From Streptomyces sp. NBC_01231 (GTDB taxonomy: Bacteria; Actinomycetota; Actinomycetes; Streptomycetales; Streptomycetaceae): 64,000 nucleotides of DNA. Location of the stretch: positions 1,488,001 to 1,552,000 of the forward strand of contig CP108521.1 of NCBI GenBank assembly GCA_035999765.1, read 5' to 3'. The position numbers and the translations under genes are program-made. The notes beneath the pieces are model-generated. The model was not told the DNA's origin. It worked only from the letters and a program-made list of their open reading frames with translations, and searched no databases. Below, one piece after another: positions 18,740 to 27,153 of the stretch (positions within the stretch are counted from its first letter, which is position 1; each line of letters opens with the position of its first letter).

Positions 18740-19585
18740 ATGGAGTCCCGTCCGGTGCGCTACTTCGTCGCCGTCGCCGAGGAGCTCAACTTCGCGCGCG
18801 CCGCTGAACGGTTGGGCATCTCGCCGCCGCCGCTCTCGCGGGCGATCCGCCAACTGGAGTCGGAGCTCGGGGCCGTCCTCTTCGAGCGGACCACCCACAG
18901 CGTGACGCTGACCCCGGCCGGGGAAGTCCTCCTGGCGGAGGCCCCGTTCGCGCTGGAGGCGCTGGAGGCCGCCGGGCGGCGAGCGCGCCGCGCGGCCGCC
19001 GCCGAGCCGAAGCTGGCCTTGGCCGTGAAGGCCGACGGTGACGCGGGCCTGCTGGAGGCCATCCTCGCGCGCTACGCGGCCGGCCCGGCGGCGCTGCCGG
19101 TCTCCGTCCGGCTGTGCGCTTGGCATGAGCAGTCCCGGCTCCTGCGCCAGGGCGAGGCCGATGTCGCCCTGGCGTACGAGCCGTACGACCGCACCGGCCT
19201 CGACGCGGAGGACCTGACCGCCGAACCGCGCGTCGCCGCCCTCGCGGCGCGTCATCCGCTCGCGGCCCGAGCCGGGCTGAGCCTCGCCGACCTGGGGCTG
19301 CGCCCCGACGAGGTACACCGGTACATCGACGAGATACGCGGCAAGGGCCAGGACCTGGCCCAGCTGCTCACCCTCGTCGGCCTGGGCGAGGTCGTCCCCC
19401 TGCTCCCCGCGTCCGTGGCCGACCGCTATCCCCGCCCGGGCGTCGTCTACCGTCCCGTCCTGGACGCACCCCCTGCCGTCCTGGCCGTCGCCTGGCTGCA
19501 GCAGTCCCGCTCGACCGCCACCGCGGCACTGGTCCGTGCGGCCGTGGAGGTGGCGGAAACCGCACGGGAGCGGCAGGCGAGCTGA
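18740..19585 (+). CDS. LysR-family regulator of the NmrA-like gene
   Basis: About 281 residues from ATG 18740, which follows CGGAGGG. The helix-turn-helix is SRPVRYFVAVAEELNFARAAERLGISPPPLSRAIRQLESELGAVLFER (residues 3-50). The effector domain is shorter than usual, and the stretch around LRPDEVHRYIDEIRGKGQDLAQLLTLVGLGEVVPLLP is consistent with the ligand pocket. It diverges from the oxidoreductase and likely senses an aromatic or quinone-type compound. Confidence 0.88.
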   Translation: MESRPVRYFVAVAEELNFARAAERLGISPPPLSRAIRQLESELGAVLFERTTHSVTLTPAGEVLLAEAPFALEALEAAGRRARRAAAAEPKLALAVKADGDAGLLEAILARYAAGPAALPVSVRLCAWHEQSRLLRQGEADVALAYEPYDRTGLDAEDLTAEPRVAALAARHPLAARAGLSLADLGLRPDEVHRYIDEIRGKGQDLAQLLTLVGLGEVVPLLPASVADRYPRPGVVYRPVLDAPPAVLAVAWLQQSRSTATAALVRAAVEVAETARERQAS

Positions 19586-19775
19586 ACGCTCCGCTGAGCG
19601 ACGCGGTGACACATCCGCACGCCGGTGGGAGCTGGTCGCGCCCCGGCCGGCGGAGCCACATGTCGACACGGCCCGCGCCGCTCCACGCGGGCGCGTCGCC
19701 CTGCCGCTCAGAGGCCCGCGCGCTCTGCGCGAGGCCCACGCCCAGTAGGCCCGCCCCGCCTCACCCCGCCCCGCC

Positions 19776-21911
19776 TCACCCCGTCGCGTCCACCAGCGCC
19801 AGCTCGTGCAGCCGCTCCGGCGGGCCCGGGCGGGCGTAGTACCAGCCCTGTGCGGTGTCGCAGCCCAGTATCCGCAGCTGCTCGGCCTGCGCGCCGGTCT
19901 CCACGCCCTCCACCGTCACCGTGAGGTTCAGGCCATGGGCGAGCGAGACGATCCCCTCGACGATCTTGAGGTCGACGGGGTCCGCCGGGAACTGCTGCAT
20001 GCTCTGCGTGAAGGAACGGTCGAGCTTGAGGATGCTCACCGGCAGACGGCGCAGGTTCGCGAGGTTCGAGTAGCCCGTGCCGAAGTCGTCCAGGGCGATG
20101 TCGACGCCCATCTCGGCGAGCTGCCGCAGCGGCTTCAGCAGGTCGTCGTCCGCGCCGATCAGCGCCGACTCGGTCACCTCCAGGCAGAGCACGTCGGGTT
20201 GTACGCCCGCACGCTCCAGGATGTCCACGGTGTCCTGGACCAGTCCGGGGTGGGTGAGCTGGCAGGGCGAGAGGTTGACGTTGATCCGCAGCGGGCCGGC
20301 CTCTTCGTAGCGCTCCTGCCAGGCGCGGGCCTGGCGCACCGACTGTTCGAGGACCCAGCGGCCCAGCGGCACGATCAGCCCGGTGTGCTCGGCGAGCGGG
20401 ATGAACTGGTCGGGGCCGAGGACGCCGTGCTGCGGGTGCAGCCAGCGCACCAGCGCCTCCGCGCCGCGCACACTGCCGTCACCGAGGTGGACCAGCGGCT
20501 GGTACTCGATGAAGAACTCGCCCCGGTCCAGGGCCGTCGGCAGGGCCGTGGTCAGTCCGTGCCGGGTGATGGCCCGGGCGTCGGCCTCGGCGTCGGCGAG
20601 CTCGAAGCGGTTGCCGCCGGCCGACTTGGCCCGGTACATCGTGATGTCGGCGCTGCGCAGCACCTCCGCCGGGCTGTGCTCACCCGCCGGGCCCTCGACG
20701 ATGCCGATGCTGCCGCGCACGGTCAGCTCACGGCCGTCGATGCCGACCGGAGCGAGCAGCGCGTTCATGATGCGCGCGGCGAGTTCGTCGACCTCGTGCT
20801 GGGTGTCCGGTCCGGTGGTCAGGGCCACGAACTCGTCGCCGCCGAGCCGGGCGACCATCTCGCCGGGCGCGGTCGCGCAGGACTGCAGCCGGTCGGCGAT
20901 CTCGACGAGCAGCCGGTCGCCGGCCGCGTGGCCGAGGCTGTCGTTGATGGTCTTGAAGCCGTCCAGGTCGAGGTAGCACAACCCGAACCGCTGGCCCGGA
21001 CCGGCGCCCAGCGCCTTCTCCAGGCGTTCGAAGAAGAAGGTGCGGTTGGGCAGGCCGGTGAGCGCGTCGTGGGTGGCCTCGTAGCGCAGCCGGAGGTTGA
21101 GCAGCCGGCGCTCGGTGGTGTCCTCCATGAGCGCCAACTGGTACTGCGGGTTGCCGTCGGCGTCGCGCAGCAGGGAGACCGTGAGGTTGGTCCACAGGAC
21201 CGTTCCGTCGGGGCGGTAGAAGGCCTTTTCGACGTGGTAGTGCTCGCGCTCGCCACGGACCAGTTCGTCGTAGAGCCGCCAGATCTGGGGCCCGTCGTCG
21301 GGGTGGGTCCACTCCTGGGCCCGGCGGCTGCGCAGCGCCTGGTCGGAGAGCCCGAACATGCGCAGCAAGGCCCCGTTGACCTGGAGGACATGGCCGTCCA
21401 GGTCGGCGATGCCGATGCCTATGGCGGCGCCCTCGAAGACCGCGCGGAAGCGCGCCTCGCTCGCGTGCAGCGCCTGCGCCACCACTCCCTGGGCCCGCAG
21501 CGCCGCCTGGGCGATGGCCTCCTGCTCGGCGAGCGTCCGCTCGCGCAGCGCTGTCGCGAACCCGGCGGCCATGGCGTGCTGGATCCGGGCCGCGCGCGCC
21601 CGCAGATCCTCCTGGACGCCGTCCGCGCCGCAGTAGAGCACCAGATAGGCCTCGACGCAGTCCAGGGTGCAGGTCAGCGCGTCGGGGTCGGTGCAGTGCG
21701 CGTCGACCAGGGCGGCGCCCACCGCCCTCGCCTCGTCCGCGTCGAAGATCCTGGCGCTGAGGGCCTCACTCAACCGTCGCGCCAGCGGCAGCAGCTGCTC
21801 CTCGAACTCCGGCCGGGTCGCGGACGTCGAGGTCACCGGGAAGACCGCCCGGCTCCAGATCGTCGCGAACCGCCGCAGTCTGTCCTCGGGCCCGTCCTGT
21901 TCCGCGCTCAC
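19776..21911 (-). CDS. rmdA: PAS-GGDEF-EAL cyclic di-GMP protein, RmdA-like
   Basis: This 711-residue protein has an N-terminal helical region (1-150), a PAS domain (about 155-275, ARFRAVFEGAAIGIGIADLDG), a GGDEF domain with intact RLGGDEFVAL near residue 355 and an EAL domain with GAEALVRW near 484 plus DDFGTGYSNL and the late E-V-E motif VTVEGVETGAQ. Both catalytic motifs look intact, so both synthesis and breakdown of c-di-GMP are possible. RmdA of S. coelicolor (SCO0928) has this architecture and controls aerial mycelium timing. No membrane helices are seen, so it is probably cytoplasmic. Its GTG start overlaps the DUF574 methyltransferase stop by 4 bases. Confidence 0.88.
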   Translation of the reverse strand: MSAEQDGPEDRLRRFATIWSRAVFPVTSTSATRPEFEEQLLPLARRLSEALSARIFDADEARAVGAALVDAHCTDPDALTCTLDCVEAYLVLYCGADGVQEDLRARAARIQHAMAAGFATALRERTLAEQEAIAQAALRAQGVVAQALHASEARFRAVFEGAAIGIGIADLDGHVLQVNGALLRMFGLSDQALRSRRAQEWTHPDDGPQIWRLYDELVRGEREHYHVEKAFYRPDGTVLWTNLTVSLLRDADGNPQYQLALMEDTTERRLLNLRLRYEATHDALTGLPNRTFFFERLEKALGAGPGQRFGLCYLDLDGFKTINDSLGHAAGDRLLVEIADRLQSCATAPGEMVARLGGDEFVALTTGPDTQHEVDELAARIMNALLAPVGIDGRELTVRGSIGIVEGPAGEHSPAEVLRSADITMYRAKSAGGNRFELADAEADARAITRHGLTTALPTALDRGEFFIEYQPLVHLGDGSVRGAEALVRWLHPQHGVLGPDQFIPLAEHTGLIVPLGRWVLEQSVRQARAWQERYEEAGPLRINVNLSPCQLTHPGLVQDTVDILERAGVQPDVLCLEVTESALIGADDDLLKPLRQLAEMGVDIALDDFGTGYSNLANLRRLPVSILKLDRSFTQSMQQFPADPVDLKIVEGIVSLAHGLNLTVTVEGVETGAQAEQLRILGCDTAQGWYYARPGPPERLHELALVDATG

Positions 21912-22720
21912 GCCGTACGCCCCACGCCGGCGAAACCGGAGAACGCATAGGGATCCTCGTCCTCAGGCGCGGTGTCCGGCCGCCAGCGCGGCATCGGCAC
22001 CAGTCCGGGTTCCACCATGTCGTACCCCTCGAAGAACCGCGCGATCTCGTCGCGCGAACGCATGATCAGCGGGTTGCGAATGTCCTTGTACACGTCCACC
22101 GCACCCTCGGCCCGCTGTGTCGGCAGCGGGATTCCCTCGTACGAGGCGTGTGTGAGCAGCAGCAGGCTGCCGGGCGCGAGCGCGTCGCGCAACTCTGCCA
22201 CCGCCTCGTACGGGTCGTCCGTGTCCTCCACGAAATGCAGTATGGCAACGAGAAGCAGGGCCACCGGCCGGTTCAGGTCGATCAGGCCCCGGACTTCGGG
22301 GCTGGAGAGGATCTCCTGGGGCTTTCGGAGGTCGGCGGCGACGACGCCCGCGTCCGCGTTGCCGGCCAGGACCGCCTCGCTGTGCGCGACCGCGACCGGG
22401 TCGTGGTCCACGTACACCACACGGGCGCCGGGACGGGCCGCCTGGGCCACTTCATGGACGTTTCCGAAGGTCGGGATGCCGGAGCCGATGTCGAGGAACT
22501 GGGTGACGCCCTCGTCGACGGCGTAGCGCACCGCGCGACGCGTGAACGCCCGGTTCGCCTGCATGATCTTGGGAAGTCCCGGCAGGAACTCCATGGCCCT
22601 GCGGGCAGCTTCCCGGTCGACCTCGAAGTTGTGCGAACCGCCCAGGTAATAGTCGTAGATGCGCGAAACGCTCGGCACCGAAATGTCGATGCTGCGTGGG
22701 GCCCAGGCGGGACGCTCCAT
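21908..22720 (-). CDS. SAM-dependent methyltransferase, DUF574 family
   Basis: This 270-residue protein starts after GGAGAGAT. It has the family features SVSRIYDYYLGGSHNFEVDREAA, then the SAM motif FLDIGSGIPTFGNVHEVA, then VVYVDHDPVAVAHSEA and VALLLVAILHFVEDTDDPYEAV. This is PF04672 (Methyltransf_19/DUF574), a family greatly expanded in Streptomyces with no general known substrate. It is directly upstream of and overlaps rmdA by 4 bases, so the two are co-translated. A 10-bp-period repeat array lies 226 bases upstream. Confidence 0.87.
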   Translation of the reverse strand: MERPAWAPRSIDISVPSVSRIYDYYLGGSHNFEVDREAARRAMEFLPGLPKIMQANRAFTRRAVRYAVDEGVTQFLDIGSGIPTFGNVHEVAQAARPGARVVYVDHDPVAVAHSEAVLAGNADAGVVAADLRKPQEILSSPEVRGLIDLNRPVALLLVAILHFVEDTDDPYEAVAELRDALAPGSLLLLTHASYEGIPLPTQRAEGAVDVYKDIRNPLIMRSRDEIARFFEGYDMVEPGLVPMPRWRPDTAPEDEDPYAFSGFAGVGRTA

Positions 22721-22945
22721 CTATCTCTCCAGGCGTAGGCGATCCGGTGTTCGAGCTGAGGCTACTGATCGCCCGCCAAAGGAGCGAGCAGAAACGGAAA
22801 TTGACCGTCCGTTCCCGGTCACTGCCTGCGGCACGTGCCCAAGTGATTCCCCCGTACACCGACCGTGAAGCCCCTCCGCTTCCGTCACGGCAAAACGCTA
22901 CGAAAAGTACGCGCGGCGTTCCGGAGCGTTCCGGGACGGAGGGAG

Positions 22946-23005
22946 AATCGCGGCGAATTACGGCTAATCGCGGTGAATCGCAATGAATTACGGTGAACGA
23001 CGGCA
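22946..23005. repeat. Six degenerate 10-bp units in tandem
   Basis: Six consecutive 10-base units read AATCGCGGCG, AATTACGGCT, AATCGCGGTG, AATCGCAATG, AATTACGGTG and AACGACGGCA. All begin AA and most carry CGG at positions 6-8. The period equals about one helical turn, which places every AA step on the same face of the DNA. It lies upstream of the DUF574-rmdA pair. Confidence 0.75.
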
Positions 23006-23009
23006 AACC

Positions 23010-23047
23010 GGTCCGCCCCCTCCGTGCGGCGCGGAGGGGGCGGGACC
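23010..23047. terminator. GC-rich hairpin after the SCO0930-type lipoprotein
   Basis: CCGCCCCCTCCG pairs with CGGAGGGGGCGG around a 7-base loop (23025-23031), 22 bases past the minus-strand lipoprotein stop at 23070. The GGTCC/GGACC flanks extend the pairing with one bulged G. Confidence 0.8.
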
Positions 23048-23069
23048 GGTGGACCGGATGGCGTCGGTG

Positions 23070-24038
23070 TTACTTCTCCGGCGCTCCGATCGGCTTTCCG
23101 TCGGGTGCCGCGGCGTACCACGTGCCGCCGACGCCCTGACCGTTGGTGTCACCCGGGGCCTTGTCGCCCGCGAAGGTGTAGATCGGCCAGCAGTTGATGG
23201 TCTGCTGCTCGACGCCGTCGGGCCGGGTGAACTTCATGTAGCCCTTCTTCTGGATCCCCTTGGTGTCGTTGATGTCGACGGGGGCCACGGCCGGCCACTT
23301 CTTCAGGCAGGCACCGGTGCACGCGGAGATCGGGTCGGGCCAGGCCGTGTCCTTGAGGAACCGGTAGACCGTGTGGCCGTTCTTGTCCACGACGACCTCA
23401 CCCAGTTCGGGGTCGTTACGCGTGGAAAGTCCGGCCTCGGCGGCCAGGTCGGCCTTCTTCGCCTTCTTGCCGTCCGGAGCGAGCGCGTACCACTTGCCGC
23501 CCACGCCCTGGCCGGCGACGTCCCCGGCCTTGGTGTCCTTCGCGTAGCGGTAGGCCGGCCAGCCGCCGATGGTCAGCTGCTTGCTGCCGTCCGTGCGGGT
23601 CACCTCGCCGAGCAGCGCCTTGTCGACGCCCTCGCCCGCCGCGGCGTCGTCCGCCGGGACCGGCGGCCAGGCCGTGGCGCAGTCGCCGTCACAGTTCGAC
23701 TTCGGCGGCTCGGCCGTGTCCGCGTCGAAGCGGTAGAGGGTGAGGCCGCCGCTGTCGGTGAGGACATTGCCGAGTTCCGCGTTGGTGGACACGGCCAGCT
23801 CACCCGCACCCGCCGTCTGGGTCGCGGGGCTCGTGGTGGACTGCGCCTCCCCGCCCGCCCCGACTCCGGTGTCGGTCCCGAGACCGGCGCCGGCACTGCC
23901 GTAGTCGCCCGCCGCGGCCGTCGCGCCGACGTTCTGACTGCCGGTGGACGGGGCGCTTTCCTGGCCGCACGCCGTCGTCAGCACCAGTACCGCCGCGGCG
24001 CTTGCCACGAGTGAGGCGCTCCGCCAGGAGGTGTTCAT
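23070..24038 (-). CDS. SCO0930-family lipoprotein with internal repeats
   Basis: About 322 residues from ATG 24038, preceded by GGGGAG. The signal peptide ends in the lipobox LTTAC, giving lipidated Cys24. A flexible Gly/Ala/Thr-rich stretch follows to residue about 75. The rest contains duplicated units of the PF03640 type: LGNVLTDSGGLTLYRFDADT and LGEVVVDKNGHTVYRFLKDT, each with GxGVGGxWYAxAPDGK-like ends. The protein should sit on the outer face of the membrane. The molecular role is unknown; the CxGxCxxxWPPV pattern recurs. It lies divergent from a proline-rich surface protein gene. Confidence 0.88.
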   Translation of the reverse strand: MNTSWRSASLVASAAAVLVLTTACGQESAPSTGSQNVGATAAAGDYGSAGAGLGTDTGVGAGGEAQSTTSPATQTAGAGELAVSTNAELGNVLTDSGGLTLYRFDADTAEPPKSNCDGDCATAWPPVPADDAAAGEGVDKALLGEVTRTDGSKQLTIGGWPAYRYAKDTKAGDVAGQGVGGKWYALAPDGKKAKKADLAAEAGLSTRNDPELGEVVVDKNGHTVYRFLKDTAWPDPISACTGACLKKWPAVAPVDINDTKGIQKKGYMKFTRPDGVEQQTINCWPIYTFAGDKAPGDTNGQGVGGTWYAAAPDGKPIGAPEK

Positions 24039-24227
24039 CGTCAACTCCCCATACATTCGTAGGGTGTTGCAGCGCCCTGCTGCGCCGCCGCACGACCATG
24101 AGTACGCAGGGCGGGCCCGCTTGTGTTCAACGACGTCGCAGATTTCTTTCCGAAACCTGTGTCACCGACGTTCCCTCTTTCGGGCCAATCCCCCCGTACC
24201 GGGGCGCACGGCGCCGCGTGAAGCCTC

Positions 24228-24896
24228 ATGATCTCCGTCGTGCATCGACCCGAACCGACCCAATCCGCCCCTGCCATAAGGGCGTTCGCTCTGTTGGCAC
24301 TCACCTGGCTGCTCGTGGGCGCGCCGGCCGGCACGGCGCAGGCCGACGCGTGCGCCTACGTGTCGACCGGGCCGGGCGGCACAGAGGTGGTGGCGGTCGC
24401 CGGCGGCCTCACCTGGCCGACTCCCCCGGTCTGCCCACCGCCCCCTCCCCCACCGTGCCCGACCCCGGCCCCGACCCCCACGCCTCCCCCTCCACCGCCG
24501 CCCCCTCCACCCCCGCCGCCTCCGACGCCGACACCGACGCCACCGCCTCCACCGAAGCCCACCCCCACTCCGGAGCCCCCGCCGCCGCACAAACCCACGC
24601 CGAAGCCGACGCCTCCGCCGAAGCCGACACCTCCGCCGCCCCCGGCGCCGCAGCCGGCCCCGCCCCGAATGCGGCCGACCCCGCCGCCCGCACCCGCACC
24701 TCCCCCGCCCCCGTCACCCACCCCGACCCCGTCGGCGAAGCCCGCCCCAAGCCCCTCGGCCGCCCCGGTCACGTACCCGAGGTACAGGGCGCAGCCCCGC
24801 AAGCGGACGCCCCACGGCACCACGTCACCTGTCACCTACGTCCTGCTCATCACCGCGCCCGCGGTGATCGCCGTCGCCGCACTGCGGCCGCGCTAA
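24228..24896 (+). CDS. Secreted proline-rich protein
   Basis: This 222-residue protein has a hydrophobic signal segment (AFALLALTWLLVGAPAGTAQA, residues 20-40), a small conserved cysteine module DACAYVSTGPGGTEVVAVAGGLTWPTPPVC (residues 41-70), about 115 residues of Pro/Thr/Lys repeats and a C-terminal hydrophobic segment (VTYVLLITAPAVIAVAAL). The polyproline region would be a rigid spacer crossing peptidoglycan, with the C-terminal helix anchoring it. There is no LPXTG or LAXTG motif. It is divergent from the SCO0930-type lipoprotein and followed by the DUF4239 gene after 22 bases. Confidence 0.8.
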   Translation: MISVVHRPEPTQSAPAIRAFALLALTWLLVGAPAGTAQADACAYVSTGPGGTEVVAVAGGLTWPTPPVCPPPPPPPCPTPAPTPTPPPPPPPPPPPPPPTPTPTPPPPPKPTPTPEPPPPHKPTPKPTPPPKPTPPPPPAPQPAPPRMRPTPPPAPAPPPPPSPTPTPSAKPAPSPSAAPVTYPRYRAQPRKRTPHGTTSPVTYVLLITAPAVIAVAALRPR

Positions 24897-24918
24897 CGCC
24901 TGATCCTGGAGGCACCCC

Positions 24919-25683
24919 TTGCCGGAATGGCTTGTTCTCACCCTCGCGATGCTGGCCGCCTGTGTCGTGGTGGTCGCCATCACCCTCCTACGGCACCGCA
25001 GGGCGCCCGAGGACGAGGACCCCAACGACACGCCGGACGTCATCGAGTACATGACGATGTGGATCGGTGTGGTGTACGCCATCGTCCTGGGCCTGGCCAT
25101 CGCCGGGGTCTGGGAGGCGCGCAGTGGCGCCCAGGACCATGTCCAGGCCGAGGCCCAGGCGCTGCACGAGATCTCGGAGCGGGTCCGGGTCTACCCGGCC
25201 GACGTCCGCGACCGCATTCGGGACGATGTCAACGCCTATGTCGGACACGTCGTCGACGGCGAATGGAAGCACATGGCGGACACCGGCGAGGTCACGGAGC
25301 GGGGCACCGCGCTCCTCGGCCAGGTCCGCGCGGACGTCACCGACTACCAGCCGAAGACGGACTTCGAGGCCCAGGCCTACCAGCCGGTGCTCGACCAGAT
25401 GGCCGCCGCGGACCAGGCGCGCAACGCCCGGGCGGACTCGGCCTCGCCGACCATGCCGGGCGTGGTGTGGTTCGGGCTGCTGGCCGGAGCCGCCGCCACC
25501 ATCGGGATGATCTTCGCGTTGCAGATCCGGCGTACGCCGCGCGAGTTGATCCTCGCCGGGCTGTTCTCCGCGCTGATCGCGTTCCTGCTCTTCCTGATCT
25601 GGGACTTCGACGCGCCCTACAGCCGGGGCATCACCGCGTCGGCGGACCCGTTCCTGAGCCTCTTCCCGCACATCAAGGGCTGA
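24919..25683 (+). CDS. DUF4239 membrane protein
   Basis: This 254-residue protein begins with TTG at 24919 behind a good GGAGG site. It has hydrophobic helices at about residues 4-24, 47-66, 178-200 and 208-228. Between helices 2 and 3 is a 110-residue soluble loop, AQDHVQAEAQALHEISERVRVYPADVRDRIRDDVNAYVGHVVDGEW, typical of the bestrophin-like DUF4239 family. Function is unknown; related proteins suggest a channel or a surface-stress role. It is probably cotranscribed with the proline-rich gene 22 bases upstream. Confidence 0.78.
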   Translation: MPEWLVLTLAMLAACVVVVAITLLRHRRAPEDEDPNDTPDVIEYMTMWIGVVYAIVLGLAIAGVWEARSGAQDHVQAEAQALHEISERVRVYPADVRDRIRDDVNAYVGHVVDGEWKHMADTGEVTERGTALLGQVRADVTDYQPKTDFEAQAYQPVLDQMAAADQARNARADSASPTMPGVVWFGLLAGAAATIGMIFALQIRRTPRELILAGLFSALIAFLLFLIWDFDAPYSRGITASADPFLSLFPHIKG

Positions 25684-25938
25684 CGCTTCCCCGCCCGAGG
25701 CCGCGACCCGGCCGCTGAGAGCCCCTCACCCAAGGGGCCGCCGGGGGACACCCGCCACGCCGGTCCCGTCCCCCGGCCGCAGCAACGTCATCGCCCGACT
25801 GGCGCACATATGTACCCCATTCGCACGAGTGCGATCGCGCAGGCGTACGCGTGTTCTTAGCGTTTCGGTCATCGAGGTGCATTTACGGCACAAGCGGAAA
25901 AGGTCCGCACCTGCTCCTCGGGGACCGGAGGAACCACC

Positions 25939-26454
25939 ATGCGCGCGATACGCGTCGCTTCGGCCGCCCTGCTGGGCGCCTGTGCCCTGGCCCTCGCCAC
26001 ACCCGCCGCGTACGCGAGCAGCGAGAGCCGGGGCTTCCGCGTCAGTGTCCTGCCCGAGACGGTCGCGCCCGGAGGGCAGGTGACCCTCCATGCCACGGGC
26101 TGCGACAAGGACGTGTTCGTCTCCTCGGGCGTCTTCGACGACGTAACCATCCGCCAGGGCCGGTCCCGGGCCGTCGCCCATGTCGACTGGGACGCGAGAC
26201 CGGGCAGGTTGTACGAGGTGACGTTCCGCTGCGGGACCTTCTGGCAGACCGCGGGCCTCACCATCGCCGGTGGTCGGCCGGTCGACCCCACGCCGGTGCC
26301 GGTGCAGCCGTCCGGGGGCGCCCATGCCGGTGCGGGCGGCAGCCTCGCCGGGTTCGACCTCAAGGAGATCGCTCTCGGGGCCGCGCTCGTAGCGGGGTCG
26401 GTCGGGACGGCGTACCGCTTCTCCCGTCGGCGCACCGACGAGGAGAGCGGCTGA
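25939..26454 (+). CDS. Secreted protein with C-terminal membrane anchor, paralogue A
   Basis: This 171-residue protein follows a GGAGG site. It has a signal peptide (RVASAALLGACALALATPAAYA), a beta-rich extracellular domain of about 90 residues with VLPETVAPGGQVTLHATGC, a Pro/Gly linker, and a C-terminal helix (EIALGAALVAGSVGTAYRF) followed by SRRRTDEESG. The layout suggests a surface protein held by one helix with a charged cytoplasmic tail. It resembles the convergent gene ending at 26638 (shared domain with the GGQ(L/V)T core and the GGS juxtamembrane segment). No LPXTG is present. Confidence 0.75.
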   Translation: MRAIRVASAALLGACALALATPAAYASSESRGFRVSVLPETVAPGGQVTLHATGCDKDVFVSSGVFDDVTIRQGRSRAVAHVDWDARPGRLYEVTFRCGTFWQTAGLTIAGGRPVDPTPVPVQPSGGAHAGAGGSLAGFDLKEIALGAALVAGSVGTAYRFSRRRTDEESG

Positions 26455-26544
26455 CCGCGCCGCCCGCCCGCACATGACCTTCGCCCCGGGTCCCTGAAGG
26501 GCCGGGGGAAGGCCGGCGCACGGGCGGCCGGGTCTCCGAAGGGC

Positions 26545-26621
26545 GATCCGAACGAATCCGAACGAAGGGGATCCGAACCGAAGGGGATCCGAACCGAAGG
26601 AGGTTCGGAAGGAGGTTCGGG
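26545..26621. repeat. GATCCGAACCGAAGGG tandem array with hairpin
   Basis: Tandem units of about 16 bases (GATCCGAACCGAAGGG twice, degenerate ATCCGAACGA units before them) are followed by GGTTCGG copies. CCGAACC at 26589-26595 pairs with GGTTCGG at 26602-26608. It lies between convergent genes ending at 26454 and 26638, so it may act as a two-way terminator. Confidence 0.65.
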
Positions 26622-26637
26622 CCCGCTCCTCGGACGT

Positions 26638-27153
26638 TCAGAGCGGTCGCTCGGATCCGATCTGCTTCTCGGAGCGGCGGCGCATCCAGAACAGCCCGCC
26701 GCCGACGAGGGCCGCGGCCAACAGCCCGCCGCCGATCGCCATGTCGGTCGGGGTCGCACCGGTGGAGCTGCCGCCGCCGAGGCCACCCTGGACGCCTCCG
26801 ATGACGGTGAAGGCGGCCGGGTTCGTCAGGGTCCTGCCGGAGCAGTTGACCGTGATGCTGTGCGAACCGGGGCTCGCGTTGTTGTTGACCGTCGCGGTGC
26901 CCCTCGACGTCCCGTTGGTGCCGGGAACCGGCCTCAGGTTCGCGCTCGGGAACGCGTCCGAGGTCATGTGGCCGCCGCTGGGGCAGCCGTCGACGGTGAC
27001 GGTCAGCTGACCGCCGCGGGCGATGACGCTGGGCAGAGCGACGATGTTGCTCGGGTGGACGTTCATGCCGTCCCGTGCGACGGCTGTGGGGGTGGCGAGC
27101 CCGAAGACGGCGACTGCGGCTCCGGCGGCCGCCAGGGCACGAGTAGTACGCAT
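26638..27153 (-). CDS. Secreted protein with C-terminal membrane anchor, paralogue B
   Basis: This 171-residue protein uses ATG 27153 behind GGAGGATC. It has a signal peptide (TRALAAAGAAVAVFGLATPTAVA), an extracellular domain with SVIARGGQLTVTVDGCPSGGHMT and NASPGSHSITVNCSGRTLT, then a GGLGGGSSTGATPTDMA linker, a hydrophobic helix (IGGGLLAAALVGGGLFWM) and RRRSEKQ. Same length and plan as the convergent plus-strand paralogue. The class F sortase gene is divergent from its promoter. It lacks a recognisable sortase motif, so anchoring may be by the helix alone. Confidence 0.77.
   Translation of the reverse strand: MRTTRALAAAGAAVAVFGLATPTAVARDGMNVHPSNIVALPSVIARGGQLTVTVDGCPSGGHMTSDAFPSANLRPVPGTNGTSRGTATVNNNASPGSHSITVNCSGRTLTNPAAFTVIGGVQGGLGGGSSTGATPTDMAIGGGLLAAALVGGGLFWMRRRSEKQIGSERPL

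Larger units (their letters stand above)
22721..23069. other. Intergenic region with phased repeats and a terminator
   Basis: This 349-base gap between the methyltransferase start and the lipoprotein stop holds the methyltransferase promoter region, an array of 10-base units at 22946-23005 and a strong hairpin at 23010-23047. No coding frame is convincing. Confidence 0.6.

Noticed and set aside
19806..21950. Long plus-strand frame of 714 residues opposite rmdA
   Set aside because: No recognisable domain; valine/glutamate/arginine-rich shadow of the rmdA frame, which has clear PAS-GGDEF-EAL motifs.
24356..24835. Glycine-rich minus-strand frame opposite the proline-rich gene
   Set aside because: Polyglycine arises as the complement of proline codons; no start signal.
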